Positions 62,941-64,000 of a stretch of DNA of 64,000 bases are shown in pieces. How positions within the stretch are numbered: position 1 is the stretch's first letter; every line of letters starts with the position of its first letter. Made by a program: the position numbers and the translations under genes. Source of the DNA: an uncultured Thiohalocapsa sp. (GTDB lineage Bacteria; Pseudomonadota; Gammaproteobacteria; Chromatiales; Chromatiaceae); assembly GCF_913062725.1 (NCBI RefSeq), contig NZ_CAJXWY010000010.1, positions 1-64,000 on the forward strand, given 5' to 3'. Below the pieces are notes generated by a model that saw nothing but the letters and a program-made list of their open reading frames with translations, made no database searches and was not told the DNA's origin.

Positions 62941-63530
62941 GTGCTGCTGCCTCCGCCGGCACGGGCATGCTCGGCCGGATCGACGACCGGGTCGATCATG
63001 GGGTCAACTTGTGTGCCAGTGTGCGGACCCGAGCCCCGCCTCTGGTCCTGGTCCGGTGCCGGGCGCGACCGCCGCACGGTATCGGACCGGCAGGCGGCGG
63101 CGTGGGCGTCGCAGGACGACTCCCGGCGCGCCGGGTGCTGCGTGCCGCGGGCGCAGCTGTCGAGGTCTTGCGCCGCGGTGGGCACGCCGAGGGCGGTGAG
63201 CACCGGGCCGGGCACGAAGCCGGCACAGCGCCCGCAGGGGGCGTCGATGAGCGGGCGGCGGATCAGCAGCGGCTCGGCCACCAGCAGCGCCAGGGCCGCG
63301 TCGGCATCCAGGGCATCGCGGTCGATCAGACCGTCGCGTACCCGCGGCGCGCTCGGGTTGAACCACTCGCGCACCGGCATGCCGGCGAAATAGCCCGCCA
63401 GGTCGTGTGCATCCCAGGCCGTGCGCAGCAGGTCGCGCACCTCGAGCCGATGCCCGAGGCCTACCAGGAGCTTTTTCTGGCGGGCGTTGCCGATGCAGCC
63501 CGGTTTTTCGTAGAAGACGAGTGTGCTCAC
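62937..63530 (-). CDS. nifO: NifO-type nitrogenase-associated protein (ArsC/Spx-like)
   Basis: A 197-aa protein. Residues 1-115 have the thioredoxin-like ArsC/Spx fold: FYEKPGCIGNARQKKLLVGL with Cys12, EVRDLLRTAWDAHDLAGYF, VREWFNPSAPRVRDGLI, and LIRRPLIDAPCGRCAGF. These fit the nitrogenase-associated protein family that includes Azotobacter NifO, which influences Mo use between nitrogenase and nitrate reductase. The C-terminal 80 residues are low-complexity and Asp/Arg/Pro-rich. The start is GTG 63530, overlapping the upstream ORF's TGA; the stop overlaps the FprA gene. Confidence 0.88.
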   Translation of the reverse strand: MSTLVFYEKPGCIGNARQKKLLVGLGHRLEVRDLLRTAWDAHDLAGYFAGMPVREWFNPSAPRVRDGLIDRDALDADAALALLVAEPLLIRRPLIDAPCGRCAGFVPGPVLTALGVPTAAQDLDSCARGTQHPARRESSCDAHAAACRSDTVRRSRPAPDQDQRRGSGPHTGTQVDPMIDPVVDPAEHARAGGGSST

Positions 63531-63808
63531 CGACGGTCATCCCCTGTGGACGCATCCGGGTCGACACCGGCGCACAGGCAGAGCCACGCACCATGGCGCC
63601 GCCAGGCCCGCCGCGGCACCCAGCCGCAGCCGGCGGGGCGGGGCAGGGTGCGCTGGCGTCGCAGCAGGCGGTGTTGCGCAACCACGGCCCCGAGCACAGG
63701 CTGAAGCAGCCGCCGCAGCACCCGCCGGGGTTGCCCGCCGGCGGCGGACCCGATCCCGGCATCCGGTGCCCGGTTGGGCATCAGGAGTGTGGCGTCGAAG
63801 ACCAACAT
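63527..63808 (-). CDS. Small Arg-rich ORF coupled to nifO (unknown)
   Basis: A 93-aa ORF. Its ATG has AGGAGC (63815-63820) 6 bases upstream, and its TGA overlaps the GTG of nifO (GTGA), strong signs of real translation. The peptide starts MLVFDATLLMPNRAPDAG and is then very rich in Arg, Ala, Pro and Cys/Trp (RRVLRRLLQPVLGAVVAQHR). I do not recognise it. It could instead be a leader whose translation drives nifO. Confidence 0.5.
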   Translation of the reverse strand: MLVFDATLLMPNRAPDAGIGSAAGGQPRRVLRRLLQPVLGAVVAQHRLLRRQRTLPRPAGCGWVPRRAWRRHGAWLCLCAGVDPDASTGDDRR

Positions 63809-63859
63809 GACAGTGCTCCTCTCAAGGATGGCTGCGAGGACGGCTGGCGGCGGGTCCGC

Positions 63860-64000
63860 TCAGCGGGCGCGGATCTCGGTCATGGCCTGCGCCAGGCGCT
63901 CCGGTGGGATGCCCGTCAGCGAGCCCGGCGGGTTCACGGCCTCGCCGGCGGCATCCAGAATGGCGCCCTCCACCGGGCAGATGCTGGCGCACTGCGCCGC
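63860..64000 (-). CDS. 4Fe-4S ferredoxin of the nif cluster (partial, C-terminus)
   Basis: The last 46 codons are present, running off the window edge. The first residues AAQCASICPVEGAIL give the second cluster-binding end (C-x3-C-P), and the tail VNPPGSLTGIPPERLAQAM is characteristic of the ferredoxin encoded beside nifB (FdxN type). The gene continues beyond 64000, and nifB is expected upstream of it. The 93-aa ORF starts 51 bases after its stop, so both are probably in one operon. Confidence 0.82.
   Translation of the reverse strand, partial: AAQCASICPVEGAILDAAGEAVNPPGSLTGIPPERLAQAMTEIRAR

Overview
The window is high-GC proteobacterial DNA (most third codon positions are G or C). The gene set points to a gammaproteobacterium of the Ectothiorhodospiraceae/Chromatiales type. 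It combines nif accessory genes in the Azotobacter-like order fdxN-nifO-nifQ with a phasin and acetoacetyl-CoA reductase for polyhydroxyalkanoate (PHA), bacterial glycogen genes, complete pqiABC, spermidine synthase and Slp lipoprotein. The taxonomic placement is inference; no 16S gene is present.

Layout. 0-8 kb: the edge of a surface-polysaccharide locus with a GNAT acyltransferase, a dual-GT2 glycosyltransferase, a PIG-L/GT2 fusion and a GT4/RgpF fusion. 8-15 kb: a YheT-type hydrolase, an ABC exporter divergent from tolC, aroC and an MFS permease. 15.5-24 kb: a glycogen block (glgX, a PduX-like GHMP kinase, a DUF4912-type protein, glgA), then pabB and hspQ. 24-28 kb: pqiA-pqiB-pqiC, overlapping and co-directional. 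28-30 kb: phasin and phaB, with a strong sigma70-type promoter, three TGC/GCA-rich palindromes and a clear terminator. 30-38 kb: a ZIP-like transporter with two inserted cyclic-nucleotide domains, Slp, small and unknown membrane genes, argF, argD and a retropepsin-like protein. This stretch holds three copies of one palindromic repeat. 38-47.6 kb: mtfA, an acetolactate-synthase-like enzyme, a hemerythrin-like protein, a pterin dehydratase, speE, an ArsR regulator, a hybrid kinase with its response regulator, and bcp. 48-53.5 kb: ompR/envZ, a second small membrane gene, a CBS protein, argG and an RRM protein. 53.9 kb: tRNA-Glu(CTC). 54-59 kb: pcnB-folK-panB-panC-panD. 59-64 kb: nif accessory genes on the minus strand, continuing past the window end: 4Fe-4S ferredoxin, a 93-aa ORF, nifO, an FprA flavoprotein, a [2Fe-2S] ferredoxin, a Shethna-II-like FeS protein, nifQ and draG.

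Two observations stand out. First, two tiny genes 16 kb apart (33766-33882 and 50233-50361) encode related single-helix proteins that begin MSFD. Each is preceded by a homologous leader of about 120 nt whose reading frames do not agree, which suggests that the leader is conserved as nucleic acid. Second, the nif tail carries a probable FeSII (Shethna II) nitrogenase-protection protein beside a diiron flavoprotein and a translationally coupled unknown ORF. No CRISPR array, insertion sequence, prophage or rRNA was seen.
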